Positions 8,406-17,355 of a stretch of DNA of 64,000 nucleotides are shown one piece after another. Location of the stretch: contig NZ_JANFLS010000001.1 in NCBI RefSeq assembly GCF_024385465.1, positions 62,001-126,000 of the forward strand, given 5' to 3'. Made by a program: the position numbers and the translations under genes. Position 1 is the first letter of the stretch. Each line of letters opens with the position of its first letter. Origin of the DNA: Arthrobacter sp. zg-Y844 (lineage in GTDB: Bacteria > Actinomycetota > Actinomycetes > Actinomycetales > Micrococcaceae). The notes below the pieces were generated by a model, which worked only from the letters and a program-made list of their open reading frames with translations, was not told the origin of the DNA and did not search any database.

Positions 8406-9731
8406 GTGAACAGTCCCGCCGTCCGGCACACCCCGAATTCAGCCCTCTATACGGACCACTACGAGCTCACCATGCTCCAGGCCGCCCTCCACTCGGGTAC
8501 GGCTTCCCGCCGGTCCGTGTTCGAAGTCTTTGCCCGGCGGCTGCCGGAAGGCCGCCGCTACGGCATCGCGGCGGGAACGGGCCGCATTCTCGAAGCCCTC
8601 GAAAACTTCCGCTTCGACCAACCGCAGCTGGACTTCCTGGCCAGGACCAACGTGGTGGACGAACGCACGCTGGCGTGGCTCGCGGACTTCCGGTTCTCCG
8701 GCAACATCTACGGCTACGCCGAGGGCGAGGCGTACTTCCCGCAGTCCCCCCTGCTGATCGTTGAATCCACCTTCGGCGAAGCCTGCATCCTCGAAACGAT
8801 GATCCTGTCCATGCTCAACCACGACAGTGCCATTGCCTCCGCGGCTTCCCGCATGACCTCCGCTGCCGACGGACGCCCGTGCATCGAAATGGGTTCGCGC
8901 CGCACCCATGAGGAAGCGGCCGTTGCCGCGGCCCGCGCGGCAGTGATCGCCGGCTTCGACAGCACTTCCAACCTCGAGGCCGGCCTGCGCTACGGCCTGA
9001 AAACCGTGGGCACCGCCGCGCATTCCTTCACCCTGCTGCACGATTCCGAAAAGGAAGCCTTCACCGCGCAGACAGCATCGCTGGGTATGGGCACCTCCCT
9101 CCTGGTGGACACGTACGACGTCGAGCGGGGGGTCCGCACCGCGGTGGAAGTTGCCGGACCGTCGCTGGGCGGCGTGCGGCTGGATTCCGGCGACCTCGTG
9201 GCGCAGGCGCGCTGGGTCCGGGACCTGCTCAACGAGCTGGGCAACGCGAAGACGCGCATCATGGTCACATCCGACCTGGACGAGTTTGCGATTGCGGCCC
9301 TGGCCTCGGCTCCCGTGGATGCCTACGGCGTCGGCACCTCCCTGGTCACCGGCTCCGGGGCTCCCACCGCCGGCATGGTCTACAAACTGGTCAGCCGCGA
9401 GGGAGACGACCACGAGTTCGTCTCCGTTGCCAAGGCCGCGAAAAACAAGGTCTCGCTCGGCGGGCGCAAGTACGCACTGCGCCGGCTGGACGAACACGGC
9501 ACGGCAACCGCCGAGGTGATCGGCATCGGCCATGCACCGGCGGACGACGGCAACGACCGTACGCTGCTGCACCAGTTCGTGGCCGACGGCGTTGTCCAGC
9601 CCGGCTGGACCGGACCGGAGGCGGTGACGCGTGCTGCCAAGCAGCACGCTGCGTCCCTTGCCGAACTGCCAACCTCGGTGAACCGCCTGCAGCGCGGCGA
9701 GCCGGTCATCCCCACCGAATACGAGGAGTAA
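8406..9731 (+). CDS. pncB: Nicotinate phosphoribosyltransferase
   Basis: This 441-residue enzyme converts nicotinate and PRPP to nicotinate mononucleotide in NAD salvage. Visible signatures are ALYTDHYELTMLQAAL near the start, FEVFARRLPEGRRYGIAAG, the substrate loop GSRRTHEEAAVAAARA near residue 165, the active-site histidine in VGTAAHSF near residue 205, GVRLDSGDL, and the phosphate-binding AYGVGTSLVT near residue 310. Length and motifs fit the long bacterial class. The start is GTG at 8406, seven bases after a TAGAGT box. pncA follows after 4 bases, so the two salvage steps form one operon. Confidence 0.95.
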   Translation: MNSPAVRHTPNSALYTDHYELTMLQAALHSGTASRRSVFEVFARRLPEGRRYGIAAGTGRILEALENFRFDQPQLDFLARTNVVDERTLAWLADFRFSGNIYGYAEGEAYFPQSPLLIVESTFGEACILETMILSMLNHDSAIASAASRMTSAADGRPCIEMGSRRTHEEAAVAAARAAVIAGFDSTSNLEAGLRYGLKTVGTAAHSFTLLHDSEKEAFTAQTASLGMGTSLLVDTYDVERGVRTAVEVAGPSLGGVRLDSGDLVAQARWVRDLLNELGNAKTRIMVTSDLDEFAIAALASAPVDAYGVGTSLVTGSGAPTAGMVYKLVSREGDDHEFVSVAKAAKNKVSLGGRKYALRRLDEHGTATAEVIGIGHAPADDGNDRTLLHQFVADGVVQPGWTGPEAVTRAAKQHAASLAELPTSVNRLQRGEPVIPTEYEE

Positions 9732-9735
9732 GCAA

Positions 9736-10353
9736 ATGGCCCGCGCCCTGATAATCGTCGACGTGCAGAACGACTTCTGTGAAGGCGGCTCGCTGGCTGT
9801 GGCCGGCGGGGCCGACCTCGCGGGGGAAATCACCGACTACGTGGAAACCTCCGCCGGCCGGTACGATCTGGTCGCCGCCACCCAGGACTGGCACATCGAT
9901 CCCGGTGCGCATTTCTCGGATACCCCGGACTTCGTGGACTCCTGGCCTCCGCACTGCGTCGCCGGTACCCCCGGTGCCCAGCCGCACCCGGACCTGGACA
10001 CAGAACTGGTGGATGCCTTCTTCCGCAAGGGCCAGTACGAAGCGGCGTATTCCGGTTTTGAGGGTGTCCTGGCCCCGGACGTTGAAGTTCCCCTCGGGGA
10101 GCCGGAAGCCGAGCCGGAGACAGACGCCGAGACGTTGAGCCTCGACGACTGGCTGCGGGACAACGACGTGGACGAGGTGGTGGTGCTGGGCCTTGCCGCT
10201 GACTACTGCGTACGCGCCACTGCCCTGGACGCCATCGCTGCCGGCTACACCACCGCGGTGATCCCGGAACTGTGCCGCGGCATCAAGCGTGAGACAACGC
10301 TCGCGGCCTGGGCCGAACTCGAAGACGCCGGCGTGGAGATCATCGACCTCTAG
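9736..10353 (+). CDS. pncA: Nicotinamidase
   Basis: The 205-residue isochorismatase-fold enzyme hydrolyses nicotinamide to nicotinate, the substrate of the preceding PncB. The catalytic triad is visible: Asp in IVDVQNDF near residue 10, Lys in FRKGQYEAAYSGF near residue 97, and Cys in LAADYCVRATA near residue 155. The metal ligands are in TQDWHIDPGAHF. An acidic insertion (residues about 117-135) precedes the Cys region. Conversion of the prodrug pyrazinamide is a known property of this family. The start is ATG, 4 bases after the pncB stop. Confidence 0.95.
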   Translation: MARALIIVDVQNDFCEGGSLAVAGGADLAGEITDYVETSAGRYDLVAATQDWHIDPGAHFSDTPDFVDSWPPHCVAGTPGAQPHPDLDTELVDAFFRKGQYEAAYSGFEGVLAPDVEVPLGEPEAEPETDAETLSLDDWLRDNDVDEVVVLGLAADYCVRATALDAIAAGYTTAVIPELCRGIKRETTLAAWAELEDAGVEIIDL

Positions 10354-10366
10354 CAAGGGCGCAGGA

Positions 10367-10400
10367 CAGAGGGCCGGCCGCTGCTGCGACCGGCCCTCTG
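10367..10400. terminator. Terminator between convergent pncA and helicase genes
   Basis: An 11-bp perfect stem, CAGAGGGCCGG (10367-10377) with CCGGCCCTCTG (10390-10400), encloses a 12-base loop. It lies 13 bases after the pncA stop and before the convergent helicase gene, and could serve both. A U-tract is weak. Confidence 0.6.
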
Positions 10401-10430
10401 CCGTTCCCCGGGGTCATTTTCCTGGGGCCG

Positions 10431-12227
10431 CTACTTGCGGCCGATGAACCAGTCCTGCAGCTTCTTCAGCCGCTTGTTGAGCTGTTCCTCGTTGGCCTGG
10501 GCCACGGGCGGTCCGCCGCAGATCCGGCGCAGCTCGCTGTGCACCACGCCGTGGGGCATGCCGGAGCGGGCGGACCAGGCAGAAACGTTCTTCGCCAGCT
10601 CGCCCCGCAGTTCGGTCAGCCGGCGGTGATCCACCACTTCCGGGGCTTCCGCCGGCACTGCCTCGGCTGCGGCACCGGAACGGCGGCCCCTGCGGGAAAG
10701 CTGCTCGTGCTGGCGCTGGCGCAGCAACGTGCTCATCTGGTCCGCGTCCAGGAGGCCCGGAATGCCGAGGAAATCCTGCTCCTCCTCGCTGCCCAGCGCA
10801 CCGCCGGTTCCGAACTCGCCGCCGTCGAACAGGACCCGGTCAAAGGACGCCTGCGATTCGAGGGCCTCGAACTTCTGCTTGGTCAGCTCGCCGGAGGCCT
10901 TTTCCTCGCGGTTTGCCGCCTCCATCAGGCTGTCCTCGAGGCCGAAGCCCTCCTCCTCCAGATGGTTGTCCGGACGGTCCAGCGCGTGGTCGCGTTCGAC
11001 TTCCATCTGGTTGGCCAGCGCCATCAGGTTCGGCACGGAAGGCAGGAACACCGACGCCGTCTCGCCGCGCTTGCGGGCACGCACGAAACGCCCCACGGCC
11101 TGCGCGAAGAACAGCGGGGTTGCGGTGGAGGTGGCGTAGACGCCGACGGCGAGGCGCGGCACGTCCACGCCTTCAGACACCATCCGCACGGCTACCATCC
11201 AGCGCTGGGTGCCGGCGGAGAATTCCTCGATCTTCTCCGATGCCTTGGCATCGTCGGACAGGATGACCGTAGGTGATTCGCCCATGATCTTCTTCAGCCA
11301 GCCGGCGTACGCACGGGCGTCGTCGTGGTCGGTGGCGATCACCAGCCCGCCGGCATCGGGCACGGACCGGCGGACCTCCGTGAGGCGGCGGTCCGCTGCG
11401 GCCAGCACGGCGGGAATCCACTCGCCGGTGGGATTCAGGGCGGTGCGCCAGGCCTGCGCCGTGATGTCCTTGGTCACCGCGGCTTCGCCAAGCGACGCCG
11501 CCATCTCGTCGCCGGCGCTGGTCCGCCAGCGCATCTGCCCCGAATAGGCCATGAACATCACCGGGCGGACCACATGGTCCTTCAGCGCCTGTCCGTAGCC
11601 GTAGGTGTAGTCCGCCTTGGACCGGCGGATGCCGTCCCTGTCTTCGACGTACTCCACGAACGGGATGGCTGCGGTATCCGAGCGGAACGGCGTACCCGTC
11701 AGGGAAAGCCGCTTGACGGCCGGCTCAAACGCTTCGCGGATGCCGTCGCCCCAGGAGAGGGCGTCACCGCCGTGGTGGATCTCGTCCAGGATCACCAGGG
11801 TGCGGGCGGCCTCGGTCTTGGCACGGTGCAGCATCGGCTTGGATGCCACCTGCGCGTAGGTGACGGCCACGCCGATGAACCCGTGCCCGTGCCGCCCGTC
11901 GGCGTTCTTGAAGTTCGGGTCGATGGCCAGGCCCACCTTCGCGGCGGCGTCGGCCCACTGCCGTTTCAGGTGGTCCGTCGGGGCGACGACGGTGATGCGG
12001 TTGACGATCCCACGCTCCACCAGTTCGTTGGCCACACGCAGGGCGAAGGTGGTTTTACCGGCGCCCGGGGTGGCAACGGCCAGGAAATCGCTGGCATTGG
12101 ATGCGAAGTACTTCTCGAGGGCCTCTGCCTGCCACTGACGCAGCTTCGGGGCGGTGCCCCAGGCGGCGCGCCCGGGGTAGGCAGGTGGCAGGGACGCACC
12201 GGCGCCGAACAGGGTTTCGGAACTCAC
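10431..12227 (-). CDS. SF2 DEAD/DEAH-box helicase
   Basis: The 598-residue protein has a complete superfamily 2 helicase core: Q-motif-like LRQWQAEAL near residue 28, Walker A ATPGAGKTT (motif I) near residue 52, Walker B LVILDEIHHGG (DEIH type) near residue 143, motif III LSLTGTPFR, and motif VI FAQAVGRFVRAR near residue 380. The C-terminal 170 residues are charged and helical, with a basic KRLKKLQDW end. The family is widespread in actinobacteria without a well-defined role; a part in DNA repair or RNA metabolism is inference only. The start is GTG at 12227, which lacks a close ribosome-binding site. Confidence 0.88.
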   Translation of the reverse strand: MSSETLFGAGASLPPAYPGRAAWGTAPKLRQWQAEALEKYFASNASDFLAVATPGAGKTTFALRVANELVERGIVNRITVVAPTDHLKRQWADAAAKVGLAIDPNFKNADGRHGHGFIGVAVTYAQVASKPMLHRAKTEAARTLVILDEIHHGGDALSWGDGIREAFEPAVKRLSLTGTPFRSDTAAIPFVEYVEDRDGIRRSKADYTYGYGQALKDHVVRPVMFMAYSGQMRWRTSAGDEMAASLGEAAVTKDITAQAWRTALNPTGEWIPAVLAAADRRLTEVRRSVPDAGGLVIATDHDDARAYAGWLKKIMGESPTVILSDDAKASEKIEEFSAGTQRWMVAVRMVSEGVDVPRLAVGVYATSTATPLFFAQAVGRFVRARKRGETASVFLPSVPNLMALANQMEVERDHALDRPDNHLEEEGFGLEDSLMEAANREEKASGELTKQKFEALESQASFDRVLFDGGEFGTGGALGSEEEQDFLGIPGLLDADQMSTLLRQRQHEQLSRRGRRSGAAAEAVPAEAPEVVDHRRLTELRGELAKNVSAWSARSGMPHGVVHSELRRICGGPPVAQANEEQLNKRLKKLQDWFIGRK

Positions 12228-12415
12228 GCGGGAAACGCAACCTTTCTCATTGCTCGATTGGTTGTTGCCGTGCGGGCACCGGACGGGCGCAGCGCTGAGC
12301 GACTGCGCGCGGGCGCAGGCGTAAACACATAGGTCATGCAGACATCAGGACTAACTGCCTTCGCGGAGGAAGGCTGGGAAACGGAGCGAGCAGAAAACCG
12401 GCCGGAGAGGACGAA

Positions 12416-12724
12416 CTACTTCTTGCCCTTGGGGTTGTCACCTTCGGGACGCAGGCCCTCGTAGATTTCCTTGCAGGTGGGGCAGACGGGGAACTTCTGG
12501 GGATCCCGGCCGGGCGTCCACACCTTGCCGCAGAGAGCAATCACCGGCTCGCCCGAAAGCGCCGATTCCATGATCTTTTCCTTGCGCACATAGTGGGCAA
12601 AGCGCTCACTGTCGCCGGGTTCCAGCTCTTCGCGCAGTTCTTCGCGCTCGATGGTGGCCGTGGACGTACCGTTGTCATCCAGGCGGCGGGGATCGTTTTC
12701 GAAAGGATCGGGAGGCAGGCTCAT
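12416..12724 (-). CDS. DUF3039 domain protein (small zinc-site protein)
   Basis: A 102-residue protein starting MSLPPDPF. The ATG at 12724 is preferred over one three codons upstream because a TAAGAT box ends 7 bases before it. The core ERFAHYVRKEKIMESALSG, followed by VIALCGKVWTP and PVCPTCKEIYEGL, matches the actinobacterial DUF3039 family. Three cysteines (CGK and CPTC) plus the upstream His could hold a zinc ion. No function is known to me. The C-terminus is basic (NPKGKK). It precedes the helicase gene by 188 bases; that gap shows no further gene or clear terminator. Confidence 0.85.
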   Translation of the reverse strand: MSLPPDPFENDPRRLDDNGTSTATIEREELREELEPGDSERFAHYVRKEKIMESALSGEPVIALCGKVWTPGRDPQKFPVCPTCKEIYEGLRPEGDNPKGKK

Positions 12725-12731
12725 GCGTTCC

Positions 12732-12737
12732 ATCTTA
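12732..12737 (-). promoter_or_regulatory. -10 box for leaderless DUF3039 transcript
   Basis: TAAGAT on the minus strand, 7 bases before the ATG at 12724. Its position decides between two candidate starts. Confidence 0.45.
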
Positions 12738-12748
12738 GTACCCGCCGA

Positions 12749-14323
12749 CTATTTGTTGACGGAGACCTGCTGCAGCAGTTCCGGCCCGCGCGCGTCCAGC
12801 CACCGTCCGCCCAGCCGGATCCCGAGAATCAGGACCGCCGCACCCAGCAGCAGTCCCGCGAGCAGGGTCACAACGCCCCAGAAAGTGCTTTCGAGCACGA
12901 CGGCGAGCACTCCCGGGACGAGCACGGGCACCAGCAGCGCGAAGGTCACGAGGCTGAAGGCACCCTGGACCAGCAGGGCCCGGCCGGTGGAACCGGGCGG
13001 GGTCTTGAACGCGTTTTCCCCGGGCAGCGGCACGTTGTAGGTGTAGCGCGCGGACACCGCGCTGGAGACTCCCAGCCCGACCATCAGCGCCGCCATGGAA
13101 ACCCCCAGTACGGGGGCTATGAGGTCCGCGTGTCCGGTCAGGGCCGCCGGCAGGACGGCTGCGGCGAGCACGGCCGGCACGCTTACCACTGCGCAGGCCA
13201 GTGCCCGGCCGGCGCGGTCCGCCCGCCCGGACACACCGGTGGCCAGATGCAGGGCGAACGCCGTGTTGTCATAGGAGACGTCCGCGCTGATGGAGAAGCC
13301 CAGCATAAAAGCCACCAGCGGCCCCAGCGTCAGCGGTACCATCAGCCCCGCCTCCGCGCCGGCGTTGTTTCCCGCGAACAGCAGGACCACAACCAGCAGC
13401 GGGACAATCAGCAATGAAGCGCTGTAGCGGGGGTCGCGCAGCCAGTAGATCAATGCCCGCGCTGCCACCGCTCCGGTGGGAGTGGCCGGGAAACGCGAGA
13501 AGAGCCCGAGCCCGGCGCTCTTCCGGCCGGCTGCAGACTGCGGCGGGCTGACCAGCGCCCGCAGCAGCAGGGCTTTCCAGGCCAGTACCAATACCGCCAG
13601 GAAAGCCACAGCGATAAGGGCCTTGGCACCCGCCGCACCGAAATGGCCGAGTGCAATGTCGCCGGGTACTGCCCAGACGGCGCCCAACGGCGTCCACGCG
13701 AGCACGTCGGCCAGGCCCGGAAGGAACTCTGCGCCGGCCCGGATCCCTTCGGCTGCACCGGCAATGATGGGCCCCAGCAGCACCAACGGGATGACCAGCA
13801 GCAGCCCCGTAAAGTCGCGGAACCTGCGGGAGCCGGTCAGGGAGACTGCTGCGGCCACGGTAACGCGCGCGGCGATCAGGCAGGTGAAGACTGCCACCAC
13901 GGAAAGCACCAGTGCTGCGGCCAGCGCCCCCGGAAAGCGGTACCAGCTCGCCGCCTGCGCGAGTACGGCCAGCAGCATGGCGGCCCCGGGAATACCGATC
14001 AGCCCGCCCGCGGCCAAGCCGGTCAGCAGCTGCGGGGTGGGAACGGCATAGGTGGTGAACCGGGCCGGATCCAGGGTCAGGTCCAGGCCGGAAAACACCA
14101 CCGGGATCAGGGCCCAGCCCGCAACCGCTGCGGCTCCGGCCAGGATGACCGCTGTTCGGGCCGCCGCCGGATCATCCCCCGCGATAAACAGAGCGGCGAT
14201 CAGCACGGCCAGGAAACCCAGCGCATAGAGCGCGCCGAGTATGATCCCGACCAGCTGCCAGGGACTGCGCTTCAAAGAGTTGCGCAGCAGCAGCAGCTTC
14301 AGCCTCAGAAGGTGCGCAACCAT
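12749..14323 (-). CDS. ABC-2-type exporter permease
   Basis: The 524-residue protein has about 12 hydrophobic segments, in two similar halves separated by a loop near residues 260-290, and short basic cytoplasmic ends. No ATPase or substrate-binding motif is present. It overlaps the upstream ATP-binding gene by 19 bases, so the two make one ABC exporter, with the ATPase (257 residues) energising this membrane subunit. The exported substrate cannot be deduced. Proteins of this size and layout are annotated in actinobacteria as ABC transporter permeases of unknown specificity. Confidence 0.82.
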   Translation of the reverse strand: MVAHLLRLKLLLLRNSLKRSPWQLVGIILGALYALGFLAVLIAALFIAGDDPAAARTAVILAGAAAVAGWALIPVVFSGLDLTLDPARFTTYAVPTPQLLTGLAAGGLIGIPGAAMLLAVLAQAASWYRFPGALAAALVLSVVAVFTCLIAARVTVAAAVSLTGSRRFRDFTGLLLVIPLVLLGPIIAGAAEGIRAGAEFLPGLADVLAWTPLGAVWAVPGDIALGHFGAAGAKALIAVAFLAVLVLAWKALLLRALVSPPQSAAGRKSAGLGLFSRFPATPTGAVAARALIYWLRDPRYSASLLIVPLLVVVLLFAGNNAGAEAGLMVPLTLGPLVAFMLGFSISADVSYDNTAFALHLATGVSGRADRAGRALACAVVSVPAVLAAAVLPAALTGHADLIAPVLGVSMAALMVGLGVSSAVSARYTYNVPLPGENAFKTPPGSTGRALLVQGAFSLVTFALLVPVLVPGVLAVVLESTFWGVVTLLAGLLLGAAVLILGIRLGGRWLDARGPELLQQVSVNK

Positions 14324-15078
14324 TCCAGCCCCTCCGAGTGGGTCCGGCCGCCGACCAGCGACACAAAGCGGTCCTCCAGCGTCGCGCCGCCGCGGACCTC
14401 GTCCACCGTTCCTGCGGCCAGCAGGTTGCCGCCGGCAACCACTGCGACGTGGTCACACATCCGCTGGACGAGGTCCATGACATGGCTGGAGACAATCACG
14501 GTTCCCCCGGAGGAAACGTACCCGGCGAGAATGTCGCGGATATTGGCCGCAGAGACCGGGTCCACCGCCTCGAACGGTTCGTCCAGGACCAGCAGGCGCG
14601 GGGCATGGATCAAGGCGGACGCCAGGGCTACTTTCTTCGTCATACCCGCGGAGTAATCCACCACGAGCTTGCCTGCGTCAGCACTGAGGTCCATGGCGGC
14701 CAGGAGGTCCTTGGTGCGCACCCGGACCGTCTCCCGGTCCATACCGCGCAGCAGTCCCGCGTACGTCACCAGCTGCTCACCGGTCAGCCGGTCGAAAAGG
14801 CGGACGCCGTCCGGCAGGATCCCCATCAGCCGCTTGGCCTCGAGGGGGCGGGCCCACACGTCGGTGCCGTGCACCCGGACGGAGCCTGCGTCCGGACGCA
14901 GCAGCCCGGTGGCCAGGGACAGCAGGGTGGTCTTGCCGGCCCCGTTGGGGCCCACCAGCCCGTAGAACGAGCCCTGCGGCACATCCAAGGTGATGCCGTT
15001 GACGGCCGTCTTGGAACCGAAGCGCTTGACGAGTCCCCGCATGGACAGCGCCGGGACGGAATCCGGTAGTGATGTCAT
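14305..15078 (-). CDS. ABC exporter ATP-binding protein
   Basis: This 257-residue nucleotide-binding subunit has Walker A GPNGAGKTT near residue 41, the Q-loop region MGILPDGVRLF, an ABC signature in the exporter-type form DYSAGMTKKVALA near residue 140 (instead of LSGGQ), Walker B LLVLDEPFEAVDP near residue 162, and the H-loop VIVSSHVMDLV. This signature form is common in ABC-2 multidrug and polysaccharide exporters. A TAGGCT box 6 bases before the ATG predicts a leaderless mRNA. Partner permease: the overlapping downstream gene. Confidence 0.93.
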   Translation of the reverse strand: MTSLPDSVPALSMRGLVKRFGSKTAVNGITLDVPQGSFYGLVGPNGAGKTTLLSLATGLLRPDAGSVRVHGTDVWARPLEAKRLMGILPDGVRLFDRLTGEQLVTYAGLLRGMDRETVRVRTKDLLAAMDLSADAGKLVVDYSAGMTKKVALASALIHAPRLLVLDEPFEAVDPVSAANIRDILAGYVSSGGTVIVSSHVMDLVQRMCDHVAVVAGGNLLAAGTVDEVRGGATLEDRFVSLVGGRTHSEGLEWLRTF

Positions 15079-15084
15079 GGGCCC

Positions 15085-15090
15085 AGCCTA
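15085..15090 (-). promoter_or_regulatory. -10 box for leaderless ABC exporter operon
   Basis: TAGGCT on the minus strand ends 6 bases before the ATG of the ATP-binding protein at 15078. Confidence 0.5.
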
Positions 15091-15110
15091 TCCACCCGGC
15101 GCCGGGACGT

Positions 15111-15152
15111 CCTCGGCCCAAAGGACCAATTCAGCGCCCCTTGGGGCCGAGG
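15111..15152 (-). terminator. Possible terminator after the old yellow enzyme gene
   Basis: CCTCGGCCC (15111-15119) pairs with GGGCCGAGG (15144-15152) in a 9-bp perfect stem with a 24-base loop. It separates the end of the oxidoreductase gene from the promoter of the ABC operon on the same strand. No U-run. Confidence 0.45.
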
Positions 15153-15178
15153 CATCCGTCGCGGGGACTAGCCCTTCG

Positions 15179-16300
15179 CTAGAACATCCCGCGGCGTGCG
15201 GCGCGCTCGTACTGCGGCACCCAGGGCAGCTTGGCGTCCAGTTCGGCCGCTGCGCGCATCCACCAGCGCGGATCCCGCAGGGCGGCACGGGCTATGAGGA
15301 CCGCGTCCGCGGAACCGGCCTGCAGGATTCCCTCCGCCTGCGCACCGGAATCGATGAGCCCGACGGCGGCGGTAGGCACGCCTGCGCCGTGCCGGACCGC
15401 TTCGGCGTACTCCACCTGGTAATTCGGTGCCACGGGGATCACGGCCCCGGGAACGGCTCCGCCGGTGGAAACGTCCACCAGGTCCACTCCGCGTTCCCGT
15501 GCAGCTCGTGCCAGGACCACCGAGGACCGGGCATCCACTCCCCCGGGCATCCAGTCCGTGGCGGAGATCCGCAGCAGGAGCGGCATGGAATCGGGGATGA
15601 CAGCGCGTACCGCGTCGATGACCTCAAGGGTCAGCCGATTCCGCCCCGCCTCGTCCCCGCCCCACGCATCGGTGCGGGTATTGACCAGCGGGCTGAGGAA
15701 CTGGTGCAGCAGGTAGCCGTGTGCGCCGTGGATCTCGATGGTGTCGAAGCCCGCGTCAACCGAGCGGACAGCCGCGTCGGCGAAGTCCCGGATGACCTGC
15801 CGGATACCCGCTTCATCCAGCGCGGCAGGAGCTGCGTAGCTGCCGAACGGGTCCGCCGTCGGGCCGACGGTCTGCCAGCCGCCGTCGGACAGCGGGACAC
15901 TGCCGGTCCCGGGGGCGAACGGAGCATAGGTGGAGGCCTTGCGTCCGGCATGGGCCAGCTGGATGCCGATACGCGCCTGGACGGCGCCGTGCCGGTGGAC
16001 AAAATCCGTGATGCGCTGCCAGCCGGCGGCCTGCTCCTCGTTCCAGATCCCGGCGTCCTGCGGGCTGATCCGTCCTTCCGGCTGGACTGCCGCGGCCTCG
16101 GTGATGATCAGGGCCGCGCCGCCGGCGGCGAAGGACCCCAGATGCATCAGGTGCCAGTCATTGGGTACGCCGGGCGCGTTGGCCGGATCCGCGGGATCTA
16201 CGGAGTCCGCGGAGTACTGGCACATTGCGGCTACCCATCCGCGGTGGGCCAGCTCCAATCCGCGCAGGGTGACGGGGTCAAAAAGGGATGACGTCTCCAT
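15179..16300 (-). CDS. NADH:flavin oxidoreductase, old yellow enzyme (YqjM/NamA class)
   Basis: The 373-residue TIM-barrel flavoenzyme should bind FMN and reduce activated alkenes such as enones with NAD(P)H. Features are the cysteine in AAMCQYSA near residue 27, a mark of the YqjM class, IQLAHAGRKAS near residue 114, the substrate-binding pair in EIHGAHGYLLHQFLSP near residue 193, NTRTDAWGG, and the FMN phosphate site AVGLIDSG then ADAVLIARAALRDP. The usual LRNRI(V)V(A/S)P before the Cys is here AHRGWVAA, a slight oddity. The physiological substrate is unknown. It starts 16 bases after the end of the TPR gene and is probably co-transcribed. Confidence 0.92.
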   Translation of the reverse strand: METSSLFDPVTLRGLELAHRGWVAAMCQYSADSVDPADPANAPGVPNDWHLMHLGSFAAGGAALIITEAAAVQPEGRISPQDAGIWNEEQAAGWQRITDFVHRHGAVQARIGIQLAHAGRKASTYAPFAPGTGSVPLSDGGWQTVGPTADPFGSYAAPAALDEAGIRQVIRDFADAAVRSVDAGFDTIEIHGAHGYLLHQFLSPLVNTRTDAWGGDEAGRNRLTLEVIDAVRAVIPDSMPLLLRISATDWMPGGVDARSSVVLARAARERGVDLVDVSTGGAVPGAVIPVAPNYQVEYAEAVRHGAGVPTAAVGLIDSGAQAEGILQAGSADAVLIARAALRDPRWWMRAAAELDAKLPWVPQYERAARRGMF

Positions 16301-16316
16301 GGAAAAGCCGCGCCGC

Positions 16317-17303
16317 CTAGAACAGTGCCCGGGCGAGGGCAGAACGGGCCTTGGTGACCCGGGGATCGGCGATGCCGACCACTTCGAACAGGTCCAGCAG
16401 CCGCAGCCTGGCGGTTTCGCGGTCTTCGCCGCGCACCCTGCCGATCAGGCCGGTAATCCGGCGGAAGGCGTCCTCGACGTGCCCGCCGGCAATGTCCAGG
16501 TCCGCGACGGCCAGCTGCGCCTGGACGTTGTCGGGCTCTTCGGCGCCTGCCCGGCGGACGGCCTCCGCATCGGCATCACGCAGCCTGGCCATGAGTTCCA
16601 CCTGGGCAAGGCCCGCTTTCGCATCCGCGTCGGCCGGCTGTTCGGCAAGGGCACGGCGGTAGGCGGCAGCCGCGGCGTCGTAGTCCTCGGCATTGATGGC
16701 GTCAAAGGCTTCCTGGTGGAGCGGAGACAGCGGCGCTTCCGGCGCCTCTTCCTGGGTACCGCCTTCGAGGGTCCCGTTGACGCCGTTGGCGGCGGCCACC
16801 TGCATCAGCTCGCCGACCAGGGCGCGGATCTGCTCCTCCGGCATCAGCCGGTCCAGGAGCGGCACCGGCTGGCCCTTGATCACCGCGGCCACGGTGGGAA
16901 CGGCGACGGCGGAGAAGGCCTGCGCAATCTGCGGGTACGCTGCAGCGTCCACCCGGGCCAGCAGCATCCGCCCGTTCTGTTCCACGGCGATGGACGCCAG
17001 GATTGCGGACACCTGCTGCGAGTCGGGGCTCGCATCCGAATACAGGTCAATGACCACCGGAACTTCGGCGGAAAGCTGGACAATCTGGGGGAAGGTCTGT
17101 TCCGAGACCTGCACCACGAACGGTGACGGCGCCGGAGCGGTTCCGGGGGCGGCGCCACCCGGAGCGGCTCCACCCGGGGCTGCCGGGGCCGCGGGTGCCG
17201 CCGGGGCCGTGGAACGTGCCTTGAGTGCGGAGAGGTCAACTGCACCCCGCAGGTTCATGGAGGAGGGGGCAGCCGGGGACGGGCGATGGTTCGGTGTGCT
17301 CAT
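16317..17303 (-). CDS. Thioredoxin-fold/TPR co-chaperone-like protein (CnoX/YbbN-like) without CxxC
   Basis: This 328-residue protein has an N-terminal Ala/Pro/Gly-rich linker (residues about 30-60), a thioredoxin fold from about residue 62 (FVVQVSEQTFPQIV, then VPVVIDLYSDASPDSQQ, then AVPTVAAVIKGQPV with the cis-proline), and tetratricopeptide-like helices from about residue 185. The redox CxxC that should follow LYSD is replaced by ASPDS, so it cannot do dithiol chemistry. E. coli CnoX is a chaperone-holdase that hands clients to GroEL and DnaK; the actinobacterial homologue Rv1324 lies at the same place in the conserved gene order. Start is supported by AAGGTG before the ATG; the same bases also make a TAAGGT -10 box 6 bases upstream. 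Confidence 0.85.
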   Translation of the reverse strand: MSTPNHRPSPAAPSSMNLRGAVDLSALKARSTAPAAPAAPAAPGGAAPGGAAPGTAPAPSPFVVQVSEQTFPQIVQLSAEVPVVIDLYSDASPDSQQVSAILASIAVEQNGRMLLARVDAAAYPQIAQAFSAVAVPTVAAVIKGQPVPLLDRLMPEEQIRALVGELMQVAAANGVNGTLEGGTQEEAPEAPLSPLHQEAFDAINAEDYDAAAAAYRRALAEQPADADAKAGLAQVELMARLRDADAEAVRRAGAEEPDNVQAQLAVADLDIAGGHVEDAFRRITGLIGRVRGEDRETARLRLLDLFEVVGIADPRVTKARSALARALF

Positions 17304-17309
17304 TTCTTC

Positions 17310-17315
17310 ACCTTA
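17310..17315 (-). promoter_or_regulatory. Dual -10 box / ribosome-binding site of the CnoX-like gene
   Basis: TAAGGT on the minus strand lies 6 bases before the ATG; AAGGTG within it also fits a ribosome-binding site. Which function applies cannot be settled by reading. Confidence 0.35.
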
Positions 17316-17355
17316 TTACGCCGTGCCCGTCCACCGGCAAGCCCCGCGCTTCCGC

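Noticed and set aside
14305-15078. Degenerate ABC signature (YSAGM) as a sign of an inactive ATPase
   Set aside because: This form is common in active ABC-2 exporters; Walker A, Walker B and H-loop are intact.
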